Positions 63,326 to 64,000 of a stretch of 64,000 nt of DNA are shown here, piece by piece; position 1 is the first letter of the stretch, and every line of letters starts with the position of its first letter. The stretch is from Pseudeuparius sepicola. Lineage: Eukaryota; Arthropoda; Insecta; Coleoptera; Anthribidae. The position numbers and the translations under genes are program-made. Below the pieces are notes generated by a model, which saw only the letters and a list, made by a program, of their open reading frames with translations, was not told the DNA's origin and did no database searches. The stretch is taken from the NCBI GenBank assembly GCA_963920635.1, contig OY987308.1, positions 25,916,096-25,980,095 on the forward strand, written 5' to 3'.

Positions 63326-64000
63326 AAAATATAGCGTTTCTTTCTTCCTTTAATTAACGAAGGGGGAAAATGATTGAATGAGATCCAAAGAGAAATAAAT
63401 CGCCTTAATATCTTCCGCCATTGTGTGCTAGCAATCTGCCGCCAATCGATAATGTTTCAATTGCTTTTTTTGTCCAGAGTGGACGCGGTAGAAAAAATTG
63501 ACAATTTCAAATCGTAGGGAATGTTTTTCGACATGGCAAAATGTCGGACTAAGTTCCCAAGGCAATTTCATCAACGCAATTTAATTTTCCTTTCCCTTCG
63601 CTTCCTCTAAGGGTTTTTTTACAGTAATAATTTCATTATACGCCCAAAGGCAGGGGACTACGACAAACCGACAGTTTCCAAGTGTTTTTTTACGTTCCTT
63701 TCTTTTATTTCGGTTAATTCGTTTTATTGTTTGGTCTCAACCAACACAAATAATTCAATAAAAAACACTGAGGGAATGCTTAAAATATAATCAAATTAAA
63801 ACTTTCGAATAGATTGAGACAGAGTGGAAATTTGGTACATACATGGTAAACATAATTTAAGCTGATTTTCTTTAATTTTTCTTTACGAATAAGAAAATGA
63901 AATTAGAGATGAAACCATAAAAGATATCAAAAAGCCAAGCCGCAGTTCTTGTTCAAAATTTACGAGTGTATTGTGGTCAGTAGGTAAGGCGCCACTTGGT
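63326..64000. other. 3' flank of mspo, no gene seen
   Basis: A+T-rich DNA after the poly(A) signal, with no coding domain or repeat match. Confidence 0.4.

Overview
This window looks like insect nuclear DNA, possibly from a beetle, though the order is only a guess. The grounds are small GT-AG introns of 46-55 bp, an insect-type spondin gene, dense Tc1/mariner, hAT, foldback and satellite repeats, and repeats built on 5S rRNA-like sequence. No tRNA or rRNA gene, CRISPR array or prokaryotic operon was seen.

Two host genes are supported. The first is an M-spondin (mspo)-like gene on the + strand: signal peptide, Spondin_N domain, lysine-rich linker and one thrombospondin type 1 (TSP1) repeat. 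It has seven coding exons between 13429 and 62774 and a predicted 440-residue secreted protein. Its first intron is about 45.9 kb and makes up most of the window. The second is an uninterrupted 572-codon gene on the opposite strand (61549 to 59831) that fills intron 2 of mspo. It encodes an HCN/CNG-like channel with six membrane segments and a cyclic-nucleotide-binding domain. The canonical GYG selectivity filter is replaced by YLD, and the S4 charge ladder is sparse. This is the most unusual protein here.

Layout: 1-13.1 kb is upstream repeat-rich DNA: a 5S-containing repeat copy, a foldback with a mariner-type transposase remnant in its loop, Penelope and non-LTR RT scraps, a 364-bp satellite and a 41-bp minisatellite. 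13.1-13.6 kb is the G+C-rich 5' end and exon 1 of mspo. 13.6-59.5 kb is the giant intron. It holds three blocks of one ~182-bp satellite (22.1-28.1 kb), several foldback elements, an hAT element with an 8-bp target duplication, an element with a 3-bp duplication nested in an older repeat, a GATC-rich palindromic array, a possibly intact Tc1 transposon with a spliced transposase and IR/DR ends, a 22-bp minisatellite and a 1.66-kb palindrome. 59.5-62.8 kb holds mspo exons 2-7 with the channel gene nested between exons 2 and 3. 62.8-64 kb is 3' UTR and flank.

A recurring theme is 5S rRNA-derived sequence. At least five short copies of the 5S box-C region (6.87, 21.47, 33.47, 38.67 and 49.17 kb) and a separate ~480-bp repeat family with an internal 5S-like segment (seven copies or parts) are scattered on both strands. 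Protein and repeat identities rest on motif recognition by eye; no search or alignment was run.
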